A stretch of 64,000 bases of DNA from Mycolicibacterium diernhoferi (GCF_019456655.1 NZ_CP080332.1:2232001-2296000); one strand, 5' to 3'; counted from the stretch's first letter, positions 21,972 through 32,487 are shown. Notes: a model not told the origin generated them from the sequence alone. Program-made: numbers and translations.

Positions 21972-22595
21972 CTAGGAACCGGCCGGTGGGGCCGGGTAGA
22001 CGGTCAGCTCGCCGGGGCGCACGGGGGTGCCGTGAGATACCTCCCAGGCCATGGTCGGCGCCCACCGCTCGTAGCCGAGCCTGGCTTCGCCGCCCGCGGT
22101 GCTGTAGTCGATGTAGTCCATCTCGCCGCCGGCGGGCAGCCCGGTGGTGCCTTCGGTGGTGTAGGACGCCCGGCCGTTCTCGTCGACGGAGTAGGTGACC
22201 CCGTCGACGTCGATGCTGCTGCCCGGTTCAGAAGGCAATCCAGGGGGCAGTCCGGTGCTCTTCACCCACCACACCAGTTCGAGTCGGCCCTCGTCCTCCT
22301 CGACGCTGAACCAGACCGGTTCCGGGCCACCTTCCAACAGGTGCTCCCACCACACGAACGGACCTTCGCGCAGGGTCACCGAGCCGCGCACCACGTAGTC
22401 GATGCCGCCGTGGCTGACGATGGCGCCCGGCCCCAGCTGGCGCGGCCCGAAAGTCTCGGTCTGGGAAGCGAACCGGAGCGGATCCTGACGGGCGGCAGGT
22501 TGCGCGGGCTGCTTGGGCCGGTTGCGTGCGACGAGAAAGACGATGACGCCCGCGGCGAGCAGTGCGATGGCCAGGATGACCAGTAGTTCCCCCAC
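21972..22595 (-). CDS. DUF4178 family protein, membrane-anchored
   Basis: A 207-residue protein opening the five-gene operon. One N-terminal transmembrane helix (LLVILAIALLAAGVIVFLVAR) is followed by a basic linker and a DUF4178 beta-rich domain: PGAIVSHGGIDYVVRGSV, WWEHLLEGGPEPVWFSVEED and VDGVTYSVDENGRA. The start GTG 22595 has a GAAAGG Shine-Dalgarno six bases upstream. M. tuberculosis keeps the equivalent gene (Rv2597) at the head of the same set. The function is unknown; the domain probably sits on the cytoplasmic or outer face of the membrane beside DUF350 and the aminopropyltransferase. Confidence 0.8.
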   Translation of the reverse strand: MGELLVILAIALLAAGVIVFLVARNRPKQPAQPAARQDPLRFASQTETFGPRQLGPGAIVSHGGIDYVVRGSVTLREGPFVWWEHLLEGGPEPVWFSVEEDEGRLELVWWVKSTGLPPGLPSEPGSSIDVDGVTYSVDENGRASYTTEGTTGLPAGGEMDYIDYSTAGGEARLGYERWAPTMAWEVSHGTPVRPGELTVYPAPPAGS

Positions 22596-22675
22596 GCAAC
22601 ACCTTTCATCGGGTCCGGCAGCGGATGCGTTTTCTCCACCGTACCCGGTCGTTCACAGCAACCGCACAGCTGTGC

Positions 22676-23341
22676 TCAGCGCACGATGGTCGCCACGATG
22701 CCGGCCAGGTACCCGAGCCGGGCCACTTCGGAGGGCCGGAACTCCGGGCCGCCCGCGCGGCCGAGGACGACCGCGGTGTGCGGGTCGCCCAGCGGCGCGG
22801 CGGCCAGGGCGATGTCCATGTCCCGCCAGACCTGCGGTACCCATTCGCCGCTGCCGTCGAGCGCCACGGCGTGCTCCAGCGGTAGCCACGGAGCGGTCTC
22901 GGCCGGGGTTTCCGGGGCGCCGCTGCTGGCGGCGATGCGCTCCACACCGGATCCTGCGGTCCGGACCACGGTGCACCAGCCCACCCGCAGCACTCGGGGC
23001 GCCTCCTCGGCCAGCACCCGCAGCCTGTCGGCGCGGCCGTGCGCCGCGGCGATGTGGTCGATCAGCTCGAGCTCGCGGTGCGCCTCCAGGAGCCCGGTGT
23101 GCGGACGGACGCTGTCGACACGGACACCTTTGATGTGTTCGGCGGCGGTGATCAGGGAATCCGGCATGGCGCCCTGAGGCAGTTCGACGACCAGATCGTC
23201 GATGGCGTATCCCGTTCCGCGCTCGACGACGTCGAGGGACAGGATGTCGGCGCCCACCGAGCCGAGGGCGACGGCCAGGGAGCCGAGGCTGCCCGGTCGG
23301 TCCTCGAGCTGGACCCGCAGCAGATAAGACGGCACGGCCAT
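22676..23341 (-). CDS. ACT-domain protein (Rv3013-like)
   Basis: About 221 residues. An N-terminal ACT-like domain is clear: YLLRVQLEDRPGSLGSLAVALGSVGADILSLDVVERG, where the PGSLG turn marks an amino-acid binding regulatory fold. The C-terminal half (residues about 110-221) has no motif I recognise. The start ATG 23341 fits the ACT fold. It is divergent from gatC with 74 bases between. Order and length match Rv3013. A link to amino-acid sensing is likely from the fold; the target is unknown. Confidence 0.8.
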   Translation of the reverse strand: MAVPSYLLRVQLEDRPGSLGSLAVALGSVGADILSLDVVERGTGYAIDDLVVELPQGAMPDSLITAAEHIKGVRVDSVRPHTGLLEAHRELELIDHIAAAHGRADRLRVLAEEAPRVLRVGWCTVVRTAGSGVERIAASSGAPETPAETAPWLPLEHAVALDGSGEWVPQVWRDMDIALAAAPLGDPHTAVVLGRAGGPEFRPSEVARLGYLAGIVATIVR

Positions 23342-23415
23342 CACCCTGTCACAGGCGTGGGGGCGGGGCACCCGGGGGATTATCTGCCAGGTGACGACGA
23401 CTAGGCTGTTTTGTC

Positions 23416-23715
23416 GTGTCACAGATTTCCCGGGACGAGGTAGCGCACCTGGCGCGACTGGCCCGGCTCGCCCTGACCGACGGTGAGCTGGACAGTTTCG
23501 CAGGCCAACTCGACGCCATCCTGGCCCACGTCGGCCAGATCCAGTCCGTCGACGTCACCGGCGTCGAGCCGACCGACAATCCGTTGAAGAGCGTCAACGT
23601 GACCCGGCCGGACACCGTGGTGCCCGGTCTGGCGCAGGACCAGGCGCTGGCCGCCGCGCCGCGTGCCGAGGACGGCCGGTTCGCCGTGCCCAGGATTCTT
23701 GGGGAACCCGAATGA
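23416..23715 (+). CDS. gatC: Asp/Glu-tRNA amidotransferase subunit C
   Basis: A 99-residue GatC. The family helices are clear: [22 protein letters not shown] and [22 protein letters not shown], with the C-terminal PRILGEPE. It clamps GatA to GatB in the enzyme that amidates Glu-tRNA(Gln) and, in mycobacteria, Asp-tRNA(Asn). TAGGCT (23402-23407) ends eight bases before the GTG start, consistent with leaderless translation. The gatA start overlaps its stop (ATGA). Confidence 0.95.
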   Translation: MSQISRDEVAHLARLARLALTDGELDSFAGQLDAILAHVGQIQSVDVTGVEPTDNPLKSVNVTRPDTVVPGLAQDQALAAAPRAEDGRFAVPRILGEPE

Positions 23716-25211
23716 CGAGTCGAGGCATGAGCAACGACCTGATCCGCGAGGATGCCGCCGCCCTCGGTGCCCGGATCGCCGCCAAGGAGGTGTCCTCGAC
23801 CGAGGTCACCCGGGCGCATCTGGACCAGATCGCCGCCACCGATGAGCGGTATCACGCGTTTCTGCACGTGGCCGCCGACCGGGCGCTCGCCGCGGCCGCC
23901 GAGGTGGATGCCAAGGTGGCCGCCGGTGAGCAGCTGCCGTCCCCGCTGGCCGGCGTGCCGCTGGCGCTCAAGGACGTGTTCACCACCACGGACATGCCGA
24001 CCACCTGCGGGTCGAAGATCCTGGAGGGCTGGAACCCGCCGTACGACGCGACGGTCACCGCGCGGCTGCGCGCGGCCGGTATCCCGATCCTCGGCAAGAC
24101 CAACATGGACGAGTTCGCCATGGGCAGCTCGACCGAGAACTCGGCGTACGGGCCGACCCGCAACCCGTGGGACACCGACCGGGTGCCCGGCGGCTCGGGT
24201 GGCGGCAGCGCCGCGGCGCTGGCCGCGTTCCAGGCGCCGCTGGCCATCGGCACCGACACCGGTGGTTCGATCCGGCAGCCGGCGGCGCTGACCTCCACGG
24301 TCGGGGTGAAGCCCACCTACGGCACGGTGAGTCGGTTCGGTCTGGTCGCGTGCGCGTCCTCGCTGGATCAGGGCGGGCCGTGCGCGCGCACCGTGCTCGA
24401 CACCGCGCTGCTGCACCAGGTGATCGCCGGCCACGACGCGCGGGACTCCACCTCGGTGGACGTCGCGGTGCCCGATGTGGTGGCCGCGGCCCGGGCCGGC
24501 GCCCAGGGTGATCTCAAGGGTGTCCGCGTCGGCGTGGTCAAGCAGCTGCGCGGCGAGGGCTATCAGCCCGGCGTGCTCGCCTCGTTCAACACCGCCGTCG
24601 AGCAGCTCACCGCGCTCGGTGCCGAGGTCAGCGAGGTCGATTGCCCGCACTTCGACCATGCGATGGCCGCGTACTACCTGATCCTGCCCTCGGAGGTGTC
24701 CTCCAACCTGGCGCGTTTCGACGCGATGCGGTTCGGGCTGCGGGTCGGTGATGACGGCACGCACAGCGCCGAAGAGGTGATGGCACTGACCCGTGCGGCC
24801 GGTTTCGGCCCGGAAGTCAAGCGCCGCATCATGATCGGCACCTACGCGCTGTCGGCCGGCTACTACGACGCCTACTACAACCAGGCGCAGAAGGTTCGCA
24901 CGCTGATCGCGCGCGACCTCGACGAGGCCTACCAGAAGGTCGACGTGCTGGTGTCGCCGGCGACCCCGACCACCGCCTTCCGGCTGGGGGAGAAGGTCGA
25001 CGATCCGCTGGCGATGTACCTGTTCGACCTGTGCACGCTGCCGCTGAACCTGGCCGGGCACTGCGGTATGTCGGTGCCCTCGGGTCTGGCGTCCGAGGAC
25101 AATCTGCCCGTCGGTCTGCAGATCATGGCCCCCGCGCACGCCGATGACCGGCTGTACCGGGTGGGTGCGGCCTACGAAACGGCGCGGGGAGCGCTGCCCA
25201 CCGCGCTGTAG
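23712..25211 (+). CDS. gatA: Glu-tRNA(Gln) amidotransferase subunit A
   Basis: A 499-residue amidase-signature enzyme. The Ser-cisSer-Lys triad is visible: K87 in [10 protein letters not shown]162 in [11 protein letters not shown] and S186 in [11 protein letters not shown]. It hydrolyses glutamine and feeds ammonia to GatB. The ATG 23712 overlaps the gatC stop; an internal ATG at 23727 is a possible alternative start nearer to the M. tuberculosis N-terminus. In M. tuberculosis pfkA and gatB follow directly; here a two-gene minus-strand unit lies between gatA and pfkA, and the gatA stop is one base from the end of the pyruvate-oxidase-like gene. Confidence 0.95.
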   Translation: MTSRGMSNDLIREDAAALGARIAAKEVSSTEVTRAHLDQIAATDERYHAFLHVAADRALAAAAEVDAKVAAGEQLPSPLAGVPLALKDVFTTTDMPTTCGSKILEGWNPPYDATVTARLRAAGIPILGKTNMDEFAMGSSTENSAYGPTRNPWDTDRVPGGSGGGSAAALAAFQAPLAIGTDTGGSIRQPAALTSTVGVKPTYGTVSRFGLVACASSLDQGGPCARTVLDTALLHQVIAGHDARDSTSVDVAVPDVVAAARAGAQGDLKGVRVGVVKQLRGEGYQPGVLASFNTAVEQLTALGAEVSEVDCPHFDHAMAAYYLILPSEVSSNLARFDAMRFGLRVGDDGTHSAEEVMALTRAAGFGPEVKRRIMIGTYALSAGYYDAYYNQAQKVRTLIARDLDEAYQKVDVLVSPATPTTAFRLGEKVDDPLAMYLFDLCTLPLNLAGHCGMSVPSGLASEDNLPVGLQIMAPAHADDRLYRVGAAYETARGALPTAL

Positions 25212-25212
25212 C

Positions 25213-26946
25213 TCAGTCCAGGATCCGGCGCGCCACGTTGGTGCTGACCAGGTCCAGCAACTCGTCGGAACGCCCGGCCATGATGGTCCGGATCGCGTAC
25301 AGCGAGAAGCCTTTCGCCTGCTCGACGGTGATGGCCGGTGGAATGGACAGTTCCTGGCGCGCGGTCACCACGTCGATCAGGGCCGGACCGTCGTGGGCGA
25401 AGGCGTCGGCCAGCGCCGACTCCAGATCCCCGGGGTGTTCCACCCGTCGCCCGAACAGGCCGAGCGATTCGGCGACCGCCGCGAAGTTCGGGTTGTGCAG
25501 GTCGGTGCCGAAGGTGACGATGCCTGCCGCCTTCATCTCCAGTTCGACGAAGTTCAGCGACGAGTTGTTGAAGACGACGATCTTCACCGGCAGCCGATTC
25601 TGGGTCAGGGTGATCAGTTCGCCGAACAGCATGGTCAGCCCGCCGTCACCGGCGAAGGCCACCACCTGCCTGCCGCGGTCGACGGTCTGCGCGCCGACGG
25701 CCAGCGGTAGCGCGCACGCCATGGTGCCGTGATTGAACGAGCCGAGCAGGCGCCGGCGCCCGTTCATGGTGAGATAGCGGGCCGCCCACACCACCGGGGA
25801 CCCGACATCGACGGTGAACACCGCATCGTCGGCGGCGAGTCGATCTGCCACGGCGGCAAGGTGTTCCGGTCGGATCGGGGTGCGGTCACGGTCGTTGACG
25901 GCGAGCTCGTCGAGCCGGCGCCGGGTCTTGCGGTAGTGGTTCAGCGAGCGGTCCAGATGGGCGTGGCCGGCCTTGCTGCGCAGCAGCGGTTGCAGCGCGG
26001 GCAGGGTGTCGGCGACGGAGCCGACCAGGCCCAGATCGATCCGGGTGCGCCGGCCCAGGTTCCGGCCGCGGATATCGAGTTGGATGACGATGGCGTTCTC
26101 GGGATAGAACTGCCGGTACGGGAAGTCGGTGCCCAGCATCAGCAGCACCTCGGCCTCCTTGATGGCCTTGTAGCCGGAAGCAAAGCCCAGCAGACCGGTC
26201 ATCCCGACGTCGTAGGGGTTGTCGTATTCGATGAACTCCTTACCGCGCAAGGCATGGACCACCGGGGCCGCCAGGGTTGCCGCCAACCTCACCACGTCGT
26301 CGTGGGCGCCTTCGACCCCGGCGCCGGCGAGGATGGTCACCTTGTCGGATGCGTTGAGAATCGTTGCAGCACGCGCCAGTTCGTCATCGGCGGGTCGGAT
26401 GACCGGGCGGGTCGGCAGCACCGGGGTGGCGGGGGCGTCGGTCTTGTGCAGGAACACCTCGCCCGGGACGACGATGACGGCCACCCCGTTCTCCTCGACG
26501 GCGGCGCGCATCGCCATCTCCAGGATCCGCGGTGCGGACTCGGCGGTGTTGACCATCTCGCAGTACACGCTGCACTCACGGAACAGTTCCTGCGGGTGCG
26601 TCTCCTGGAAGTACTCCGAGCCGATCTCGGACTGCGGGATGTGCGCGGCGATCGCCAACACCGGCACCCGGCTGCGCTGGGCGTCGAACAGGCCGTTGAT
26701 CAGATGCAGGTTGCCGGGCCCGCAGCTGCCCGCGCAGACCGCGAGCCGGCCGGTGAGCGTCGCGTCGGCGGCGGCGGCGAACCCCGCGGCCTCCTCGTGG
26801 CGGACATGTTCCCAGCTGAAGTTCTCGGCGCGCCGGATCGCGTCGGTGAGCCCGTTGAGGCTGTCCCCGGGCAGACCGTAGACGCGGCTGACCCCGCTGG
26901 CCTGCAGTGTGGAAATGACGTGATCGGCAACGGTCATGGAAGCCAC
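25213..26946 (-). CDS. Thiamine-diphosphate pyruvate oxidase/dehydrogenase (PoxB-like)
   Basis: A 577-residue ThDP enzyme (574 from ATG 26937). The PYR domain has [13 protein letters not shown] and the catalytic Glu in [12 protein letters not shown]; the middle FAD/Rossmann-type domain follows ([18 protein letters not shown]); the PP domain has the ThDP motif [15 protein letters not shown] ending in FNNSSLNF. The GDS and EEAA patterns fit ubiquinone-dependent pyruvate dehydrogenase (PoxB) rather than acetolactate synthase: the IlvB-type FGIPGG and its valine-regulatory partner are absent. It would convert pyruvate to acetate and CO2 with electrons to the quinone pool. The preceding small DUF6480 gene ends 2-11 bases before the start. 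Confidence 0.85.
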   Translation of the reverse strand: MASMTVADHVISTLQASGVSRVYGLPGDSLNGLTDAIRRAENFSWEHVRHEEAAGFAAAADATLTGRLAVCAGSCGPGNLHLINGLFDAQRSRVPVLAIAAHIPQSEIGSEYFQETHPQELFRECSVYCEMVNTAESAPRILEMAMRAAVEENGVAVIVVPGEVFLHKTDAPATPVLPTRPVIRPADDELARAATILNASDKVTILAGAGVEGAHDDVVRLAATLAAPVVHALRGKEFIEYDNPYDVGMTGLLGFASGYKAIKEAEVLLMLGTDFPYRQFYPENAIVIQLDIRGRNLGRRTRIDLGLVGSVADTLPALQPLLRSKAGHAHLDRSLNHYRKTRRRLDELAVNDRDRTPIRPEHLAAVADRLAADDAVFTVDVGSPVVWAARYLTMNGRRRLLGSFNHGTMACALPLAVGAQTVDRGRQVVAFAGDGGLTMLFGELITLTQNRLPVKIVVFNNSSLNFVELEMKAAGIVTFGTDLHNPNFAAVAESLGLFGRRVEHPGDLESALADAFAHDGPALIDVVTARQELSIPPAITVEQAKGFSLYAIRTIMAGRSDELLDLVSTNVARRILD

Positions 26947-26948
26947 AA

Positions 26949-27185
26949 TTACATGTCGAGAAGCAGGAACACGCCCGTCGCGACAAACAGGCTCAAGAAA
27001 ACCGCCAGAGCGATCAGGCTCACGACCGCCGCGGGGGAGAGTTTCCGGCGTGCCGTCGGCGCGGCCGGCTCGCCCAACCCCGAGGTCTGCGCGGAATCCG
27101 GGGGTGTGCTGCCGGGCGGGACGCCACCTCCGGGTTCCAGTCCGGGGGTGGAGCGCGGGTCGGGGTCGGGAGGTAGGGCGGTCAT
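26949..27185 (-). CDS. DUF6480-type small membrane protein
   Basis: A 78-residue protein. The first 45 residues are Pro/Gly/acidic ([20 protein letters not shown], the DUF6480 hallmark) and predicted disordered; a basic stretch (TARRKLSP) precedes one C-terminal transmembrane helix ([23 protein letters not shown]). It should be tail-anchored with the N-terminus in the cytoplasm. It starts the unit with the pyruvate-oxidase-like gene and may help dock that peripheral membrane enzyme; that is only an inference from adjacency. Confidence 0.72.
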   Translation of the reverse strand: MTALPPDPDPRSTPGLEPGGGVPPGSTPPDSAQTSGLGEPAAPTARRKLSPAAVVSLIALAVFLSLFVATGVFLLLDM

Positions 27186-27292
27186 GGCTGCTTTCGGTAG
27201 ATGCGAGTCAGCCCCGGGTACCCGACTGCCGGAATCTCACACGTTGTCCGGTGACCGCGCCGCGCGGCACCGAAGCTGGCAAGATTGCGGAC

Positions 27293-28324
27293 ATGCGGAT
27301 CGGAATCCTGACCGGGGGCGGTGACTGTCCGGGCCTGAACGCGGTGATCCGGGCCGTCGTACGCACCAGTGATGTGCGATACGGCTCGACGGTCGTCGGC
27401 TTCCAGGACGGCTGGCGGGGACTGCTGGAGGACCGCCGGATCCAGCTGCGCAACGACGACCGCAACGACCGGTTGCTGGCCAAGGGCGGCACCATGCTGG
27501 GCACCGCCCGGGTCAATCCCGACAAACTGCGTGCCGGCCTGGACCAGATCAAGCAGACCCTCGAGGACAACGGCATCGACGTGCTGATCCCGATCGGCGG
27601 CGAAGGCACCCTCACCGCGGCGCACTGGCTGTCCGAGGAGAACGTCCCGGTGGTCGGCGTCCCCAAGACCATCGACAACGACATCGATTGCACCGACGTC
27701 ACTTTCGGTCATGACACCGCGCTGCAGGTCGCCACCGAGGCCATCGACCGGTTGCACAGCACCGCGGAATCCCATCAGCGGGTGATGCTGGTGGAGGTGA
27801 TGGGGCGCCATGCCGGCTGGATCGCCCTGAACGCCGGTCTGGCCTCCGGTGCGCACATGACGCTGATCCCCGAGCAGCCCTTCGACGTCGAGGAAGTCTG
27901 CCGGCTGATCAAAGCACGCTTCGTGCGCGGGGATTCGCACTTCATCTGTGTGGTCGCCGAGGGCGCCAAACCCGCCGAGGGGTCGATGCAGCTGCGCGAC
28001 GGCGGAATCGACGAGTTCGGGCACGTGCGGTTCACCGGTGTGGCCCACCAACTCGGTGTCGAGATCGAGAAGCGGATCAACAAGGAGGTCCGCACCACGG
28101 TGCTCGGCCACGTGCAGCGCGGCGGCACGCCGACCGCCTATGACCGGGTGCTGGCCACCCGGTTCGGGGTGAACGCCGCCGACGCCGCGCACGCCGGCGA
28201 GTTCGGGATGATGGTGTCGCTGCGCGGGCAGGACATCGGCCGGGTGTCGCTGGCCGACGCGACCCGTCAGCTCAAGCTGGTGCCGCAGAGCCGCTACGAC
28301 GACGCCGCCGAATTTTTTGGTTGA
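27293..28324 (+). CDS. pfkA: 6-phosphofructokinase
   Basis: A 343-residue PFK, nearly identical in pattern to Rv3010c. Motifs: [20 protein letters not shown] (nucleotide loop), [16 protein letters not shown], the catalytic [30 protein letters not shown] and [13 protein letters not shown]. The GGEGT with PKTIDND combination is that of actinobacterial ATP-PFKs, although the Lys in PKTIDND is the residue found in PPi enzymes. It phosphorylates fructose 6-phosphate in glycolysis. ATG 27293 is chosen because the family starts at [10 protein letters not shown]; upstream in-frame codons are non-family. Confidence 0.95.
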   Translation: MRIGILTGGGDCPGLNAVIRAVVRTSDVRYGSTVVGFQDGWRGLLEDRRIQLRNDDRNDRLLAKGGTMLGTARVNPDKLRAGLDQIKQTLEDNGIDVLIPIGGEGTLTAAHWLSEENVPVVGVPKTIDNDIDCTDVTFGHDTALQVATEAIDRLHSTAESHQRVMLVEVMGRHAGWIALNAGLASGAHMTLIPEQPFDVEEVCRLIKARFVRGDSHFICVVAEGAKPAEGSMQLRDGGIDEFGHVRFTGVAHQLGVEIEKRINKEVRTTVLGHVQRGGTPTAYDRVLATRFGVNAADAAHAGEFGMMVSLRGQDIGRVSLADATRQLKLVPQSRYDDAAEFFG

Positions 28325-28383
28325 GCGGACTCCCGCCCACCAGGGGCGTTCTCCGGTTCACTGCCCCCATTAGGATCGGTGCC

Positions 28384-29886
28384 ATGTCTGTCGATACCGC
28401 CGAACTTCTGGACTACGACGAGGTCATCGCCGAGTTCGATCCCGTGATGGGCATGGAAGTGCACGTCGAACTGTCCACCGCCACCAAGATGTTCTGCCCG
28501 TGCGCGAACCGGTTCGGCGCCGAACCCAACACCCAGGTGTGCCCGGTGTGCCTCGGCCTGCCCGGCTCGCTGCCGGTGCTCAACCAGGCCGCGGTGGAGT
28601 CGGCGATCCGCATCGGGCTGGCGCTCAACTGCGACATCGCGCCATGGGGCCGGTTCGCCCGGAAGAACTACTTCTATCCGGACCAGCCGAAGAACTACCA
28701 GATCAGCCAGTACGACGAGCCGATCGCGGTCAATGGTTACCTGGACGTGCCGCTCGAAGACGGCACCACCTGGCGGATCGAGATCGAGCGCGCGCACATG
28801 GAGGAGGACACCGGCAAGCTCACCCACCTGGGCAGCGACACCGGCCGGATCGCGGGTGCGACCACCTCGCTGGCCGACTTCAACCGCGCGGGCGTGCCGC
28901 TCATCGAAATCGTCACCAAGCCGATCGAGGGCACCGGCGAACGCGCCCCGGAGATCGCCCGGGCCTACGTGACCGCGCTGCGCGATCTGCTGCGGGGCCT
29001 GGGGGTGTCCGATGTGCGGATGGATCAGGGCTCGATGCGCTGTGACTCCAACGTGTCGCTGAAGCCCAAGGGCGCAGGAGAATTCGGTACCCGCACCGAG
29101 ACCAAGAACGTCAACTCGCTCAAGAGCGTCGAGGTCGCGGTGCGCTACGAGATGCGCCGGCAGGCCGCCGTGTTGCGCGCCGGTGGCACCGTGACCCAGG
29201 AGACCCGGCACTTCCACGAGGACGGGCACACCACCGCGGGCCGCAGCAAGGAGACCGCGCAGGACTACCGGTACTTCCCGGAGCCGGACCTGGAACCGGT
29301 GGCGCCCTCGGCCGAGTTGGTCGAGCAGCTGCGCACCACCATCCCCGAGCTGCCCTGGCTGACGCGCAACCGCGTGCAGCAGGAGTGGGGGATCTCCGAC
29401 GAGGTGATGCGCGATCTGGTCAACAACGGGGCGATCGACCTGGTCGCGGCGACCGTCGCGGCGGGTGCCTCCAGTGAGGCCGCCCGCGCCTGGTGGGGGA
29501 ACTTCCTGGTGCAGAAGGCAAACGAGGCCGAGGTCGAGCTCGACACGCTGCCCATCACGCCCGCCCAGGTGGCCGCGGTGGTCAAGCTGGTCGACGAGGG
29601 CAAGCTGTCGAACAAGCTGGCCCGCCAGGTCATCGAGGGCGTGCTGGCCGGGGAGGGCGAACCCGAGCAGGTGATGAACGACCGCGGTCTGGTTGTGGTG
29701 CGCGATGATTCGCTGATCCAGGCCGCCATCGACGAGGCGCTGGCGGCCAGCCCCGACATCGCCGAGAAGATCCGTGGCGGCAAGGTCCAGGCGGCCGGCG
29801 CCATCGTCGGTGCGGTGATGAAGGCCACCAAGGGTCAGGCCGACGCCGCCCGGGTGCGTGAACTGGTGCTCGCGGCCTGTAGCTGA
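28384..29886 (+). CDS. gatB: Asp/Glu-tRNA amidotransferase subunit B
   Basis: A 500-residue GatB. The kinase/amidotransferase core has [19 protein letters not shown], then [38 protein letters not shown] and the tail domain ([22 protein letters not shown]). The CxC and CPVC cysteines are the zinc site. It phosphorylates and amidates Glu/Asp on the misacylated tRNA. TAGGAT (28371-28376) ends seven bases before the ATG, indicating leaderless translation and its own promoter. A perfect hairpin without U-tail follows at 29895. M. tuberculosis Rv3007c and Rv3008 are missing here, so lppZ is next. Confidence 0.96.
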   Translation: MSVDTAELLDYDEVIAEFDPVMGMEVHVELSTATKMFCPCANRFGAEPNTQVCPVCLGLPGSLPVLNQAAVESAIRIGLALNCDIAPWGRFARKNYFYPDQPKNYQISQYDEPIAVNGYLDVPLEDGTTWRIEIERAHMEEDTGKLTHLGSDTGRIAGATTSLADFNRAGVPLIEIVTKPIEGTGERAPEIARAYVTALRDLLRGLGVSDVRMDQGSMRCDSNVSLKPKGAGEFGTRTETKNVNSLKSVEVAVRYEMRRQAAVLRAGGTVTQETRHFHEDGHTTAGRSKETAQDYRYFPEPDLEPVAPSAELVEQLRTTIPELPWLTRNRVQQEWGISDEVMRDLVNNGAIDLVAATVAAGASSEAARAWWGNFLVQKANEAEVELDTLPITPAQVAAVVKLVDEGKLSNKLARQVIEGVLAGEGEPEQVMNDRGLVVVRDDSLIQAAIDEALAASPDIAEKIRGGKVQAAGAIVGAVMKATKGQADAARVRELVLAACS

Positions 29887-29894
29887 TCAGCGGA

Positions 29895-29932
29895 TTCGGC
29901 GCGTTCGCCGCAACTCCGGCGAACGCGCCGAA
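29895..29932. terminator. Perfect 16-bp hairpin between convergent gatB and lppZ
   Basis: TTCGGCGCGTTCGCCG (29895-29910) pairs perfectly with 29917-29932 around a CAACTC loop. No T-run follows on either strand. It spans the 50-bp gap between two converging genes, where it could end transcription from both sides in the U-less fashion proposed for mycobacteria. Confidence 0.6.
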
Positions 29933-29936
29933 CTCG

Positions 29937-31070
29937 CTAGGTCTTGTCGGCGTTGCTGCGCGGGAACCCGCCGCCGGACGGGAACAACGGGAAGACCACA
30001 TCGTCGTGGCTCTCCGCACCCCCGGCGGTCCTGTTCACCGTGGCGCCCCAGATGTTGCCGTCCGGGGACACCGCCAGCGCCCACGCGTGACCGTGCGTGT
30101 CCTGACGGACCACCTCCGGTTCACCGGTGACCGCCCCGGTGTCCGGGGCGAGTCGCAGCGCCACCGTCTGCTTGGTGTTCACCAGGTTCACCAGCACGGT
30201 GCCGTCGAGCGCGGCGCAGCCGGCGACGCCGGGACGGTCCGGCCACGTCCACACGGTGGAGACGACGGAATCCTTGGTGATGCGCTGGATCCGGTCCGCG
30301 GACGGACCCCGGTCGGTGACATAGAGCGCGCCGTCGGCCGGGTCGACGCACATGCTGCCGCCGGCGCCCAGCCCGGACAACGCGGTGGTCTGCGGTGCCT
30401 GGTCGACGGTCGTCGGCTGCTCGATGCGCAGCACCTTGCCCGCCATCGAGCCCGGATCTCCTGCCAGGGCAGGGTCCCCGGCGTCCCCGGTGAGCACCAG
30501 CAGGGTGGTCGGGCTGGTGAACACCAGCGCGCCGGCATTGCCGGTGGCGCCCTTCGGGATCCCGGTCAGGATCGGCTTGGGCGGGTCGCCGTCGGCGATA
30601 CGCACCACCCGGTTGTCGGTCGGCGTGCTGATGTAGGCGTACATCAGCCGGTCCTGCTGATAGGTGGGGGATTTCACGATGTCGAGCAGCCCGCCGTCGC
30701 CGGCCGGATCGACCGGGATGACGAGCTCCACCACCGGCTCCGCCCTGGTCGCGACCTTCTTGACCGCGCCGGTGGTGCGCTCGGCGACCAGGGCCGACTG
30801 ACTGTCGCCGCCCATGATGAGGCCGCTGGTGCTCTGCAGGCAGCCCTGCAGCACGCCGGTCGCTTTGCACTCCTTGGGGAACGGCGTGGCCGGCAGCGGC
30901 GGGGGTGGCTCGGGCTTGGTGGACGGCGGGGGCGCCATCTGTGGCTCGGTGGTGAATGGTTGGGACTGGGCGTCGTCGAAACGCGCGCATCCCGATCCGA
31001 CCAGCAATGCCGCACACAGCAGCACGGCCAGTCGCGCCGGCATGCTTCGCGTCGGTCCGCCCAGACTCAT
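29937..31070 (-). CDS. lppZ: LppZ-like lipoprotein, PQQ/sorbosone-dehydrogenase-type beta-propeller
   Basis: A 377-residue lipoprotein. The signal ends in a lipobox (LAVLLCAALLVGSGC), so it is lipidated at Cys (about residue 28) and attached outside. The rest, after a Pro-rich linker, is a beta-propeller of the glucose/sorbosone dehydrogenase type: VELVIPVDPAGDGGLLDI, MYAYISTPTDNRVVR, LLVLTGDAGDPA and MCVDPADGALYVTDRGPSADRIQRI. M. tuberculosis Rv3006 is lppZ. Whether it has enzyme activity is unknown. The start may be ATG 31070 or ATG 31043. Confidence 0.84.
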   Translation of the reverse strand: MSLGGPTRSMPARLAVLLCAALLVGSGCARFDDAQSQPFTTEPQMAPPPSTKPEPPPPLPATPFPKECKATGVLQGCLQSTSGLIMGGDSQSALVAERTTGAVKKVATRAEPVVELVIPVDPAGDGGLLDIVKSPTYQQDRLMYAYISTPTDNRVVRIADGDPPKPILTGIPKGATGNAGALVFTSPTTLLVLTGDAGDPALAGDPGSMAGKVLRIEQPTTVDQAPQTTALSGLGAGGSMCVDPADGALYVTDRGPSADRIQRITKDSVVSTVWTWPDRPGVAGCAALDGTVLVNLVNTKQTVALRLAPDTGAVTGEPEVVRQDTHGHAWALAVSPDGNIWGATVNRTAGGAESHDDVVFPLFPSGGGFPRSNADKT

Positions 31071-31220
31071 GCAGGCCAGGTTACGGATCGCCGCCCGGTC
31101 CGCGCCACGAAGGGGCGCAGTGCCCCCGTCGTGTCACAACTCGGCAACGGTGTGGATACGCTGCGCAAAGCGCCGCGCCAATCCATTGTTCTGCGGTGAC
31201 TTGCACTTACCCTGGCATCC

Positions 31221-32042
31221 GTGACCGCTGAATCTCAGAACCTGACCGACTGGCAACGGCCGGCGTCGGCGCAGTTGGTCGACCCTGAAGAGGATCTGCC
31301 CTCGTCGAGCTACGGGGGAGACTTCGAAACCACCGCCATCCCCCGCTACGACACCACCGGCGCGGCCAAGCCCGAGCAGAACGCGTTCGCGCTGCTGAAC
31401 GATCCCGAACCGCTGCCCTACGTCTCTCCGGCGCAGCCCAACCCGTACGCGACGGCGCCCGTGGCGCCGACCGAAATCGGCCCGCACGACGCTGACCAGC
31501 AGATCCGTGCCGCAGGCCGGCGCGGCACCACCGACCTCGGGCTGCTGCTGCTGCGTGTCGGTCTGGGCGCCCTGCTCATCGTGCACGGCCTGCAGAAGAT
31601 CTTCGGCTGGTGGGGCGGCGCGGGCCTGAGCGGTTTCGAGAGCTCGCTGTCCGAGCTCGGCTACCAGCACGCCGGTTTGCTCACCTATGTCGGTGCCGGC
31701 GCCCAGATCGTCGCCGGTCTGCTGCTGGTGCTGGGGTTGTTCGCCCCGCTCGCGGCGGCCGCCGCGCTGGCCTACCTGGTCAACGCGCTGCTGGCGTCCA
31801 TCGCCGCCGAACCCGGGGTGGGCTTCGCCGACTTCGTCATCCCGACCGGCCACGAGCACCAGGTCAGTCTGGTGTTGGTCGCTGCGGCGCTGACCCTGAC
31901 CGGCCCGGGCCGTTACGGCCTGGACGCCGGCCGCGGCTGGGCCCGCCGGCCGTTCGTCGGCTCGTTCCTGGCGCTGCTGCTGGGCGTCGGCGTGGGCATC
32001 GGCATGTGGGTGCTGCTCAACGGCGCCAACCCGCTGGGCTGA
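31221..32042 (+). CDS. DoxX family membrane protein (Rv3005c-like)
   Basis: A 273-residue protein. The first 95 residues are Pro/acidic and disordered; then a DoxX four-helix membrane domain: TTDLGLLLLRVGLGALLIVHGLQKIFGWWG, LLTYVGAGAQIVAGLLLVLGL, FAPLAAAAALAYLVNALLAS and a last helix near the C-terminus. In M. tuberculosis, DoxX (Rv3005c) forms a membrane oxidoreductase complex with SodA and SseA that supports redox balance; neither partner is encoded here. TACCCT (31208-31213) ends seven bases before the GTG start, a leaderless arrangement. Confidence 0.88.
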   Translation: MTAESQNLTDWQRPASAQLVDPEEDLPSSSYGGDFETTAIPRYDTTGAAKPEQNAFALLNDPEPLPYVSPAQPNPYATAPVAPTEIGPHDADQQIRAAGRRGTTDLGLLLLRVGLGALLIVHGLQKIFGWWGGAGLSGFESSLSELGYQHAGLLTYVGAGAQIVAGLLLVLGLFAPLAAAAALAYLVNALLASIAAEPGVGFADFVIPTGHEHQVSLVLVAAALTLTGPGRYGLDAGRGWARRPFVGSFLALLLGVGVGIGMWVLLNGANPLG

Positions 32043-32055
32043 GGCCGACGCGTTT

Positions 32056-32436
32056 TTATTCGTAGGGGTTCGGAACTCGTCCGCCGCTGGCCGCGGTGAG
32101 CAGCGGCAACGTCGCGAAGGTCACTGCGGGCAGCGTGATCTCGCTGCCGTCGGTGAGCCGGGCCCGGGCCCACGAGGACCGGGTGAAGCGCAGGCCCTCG
32201 ATGCGCGTCCACGGCACGGTCCGGCTGCCCAGCAGGGTGCGCGCGGTCACCTCGTCGCGGCCGGCCACCGTGCGGTAGCGGGCGATGGTCACCGAGGCAA
32301 GCACCGGAAACACCATCAGGATCCAGCTCCAGGACGGCAGCGCGTAGATCAGCGCGAAGATTCCGAGAGTCAGGAAACCGACCGCGATGTGGGCCATGGG
32401 GGAGATGCGAATTACGAGCGGGGAGGGCTGACTCAC
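32056..32436 (-). CDS. PH-domain membrane protein (CFP6/Rv3004-like)
   Basis: A 126-residue protein. Two N-terminal helices (MAHIAVGFLTLGIFALIYALP, WILMVFPVLASVTIARY) form a hairpin in the membrane, followed by a bacterial PH-like domain (GRDEVTARTLLGSRTVPWTRIEGLRFTRSSWARARLTDGSEI). M. tuberculosis Rv3004 (cfp6) encodes a low-molecular-weight antigen of this layout. Its role is unknown. It converges on the DoxX gene with only 13 bases between stops, and its start faces the ilvB promoter region. Confidence 0.82.
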   Translation of the reverse strand: MSQPSPLVIRISPMAHIAVGFLTLGIFALIYALPSWSWILMVFPVLASVTIARYRTVAGRDEVTARTLLGSRTVPWTRIEGLRFTRSSWARARLTDGSEITLPAVTFATLPLLTAASGGRVPNPYE

Positions 32437-32487
32437 CGGGACATCTTCGCATCGCCACCCGTGAGCGGTTCCGGGTGCGGGCGCAAT

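Noticed and set aside
26936..27292. Upstream extension of pfkA
   Set aside because: The frame runs antisense through the DUF6480 gene; PFK enzymes start at [10 protein letters not shown].
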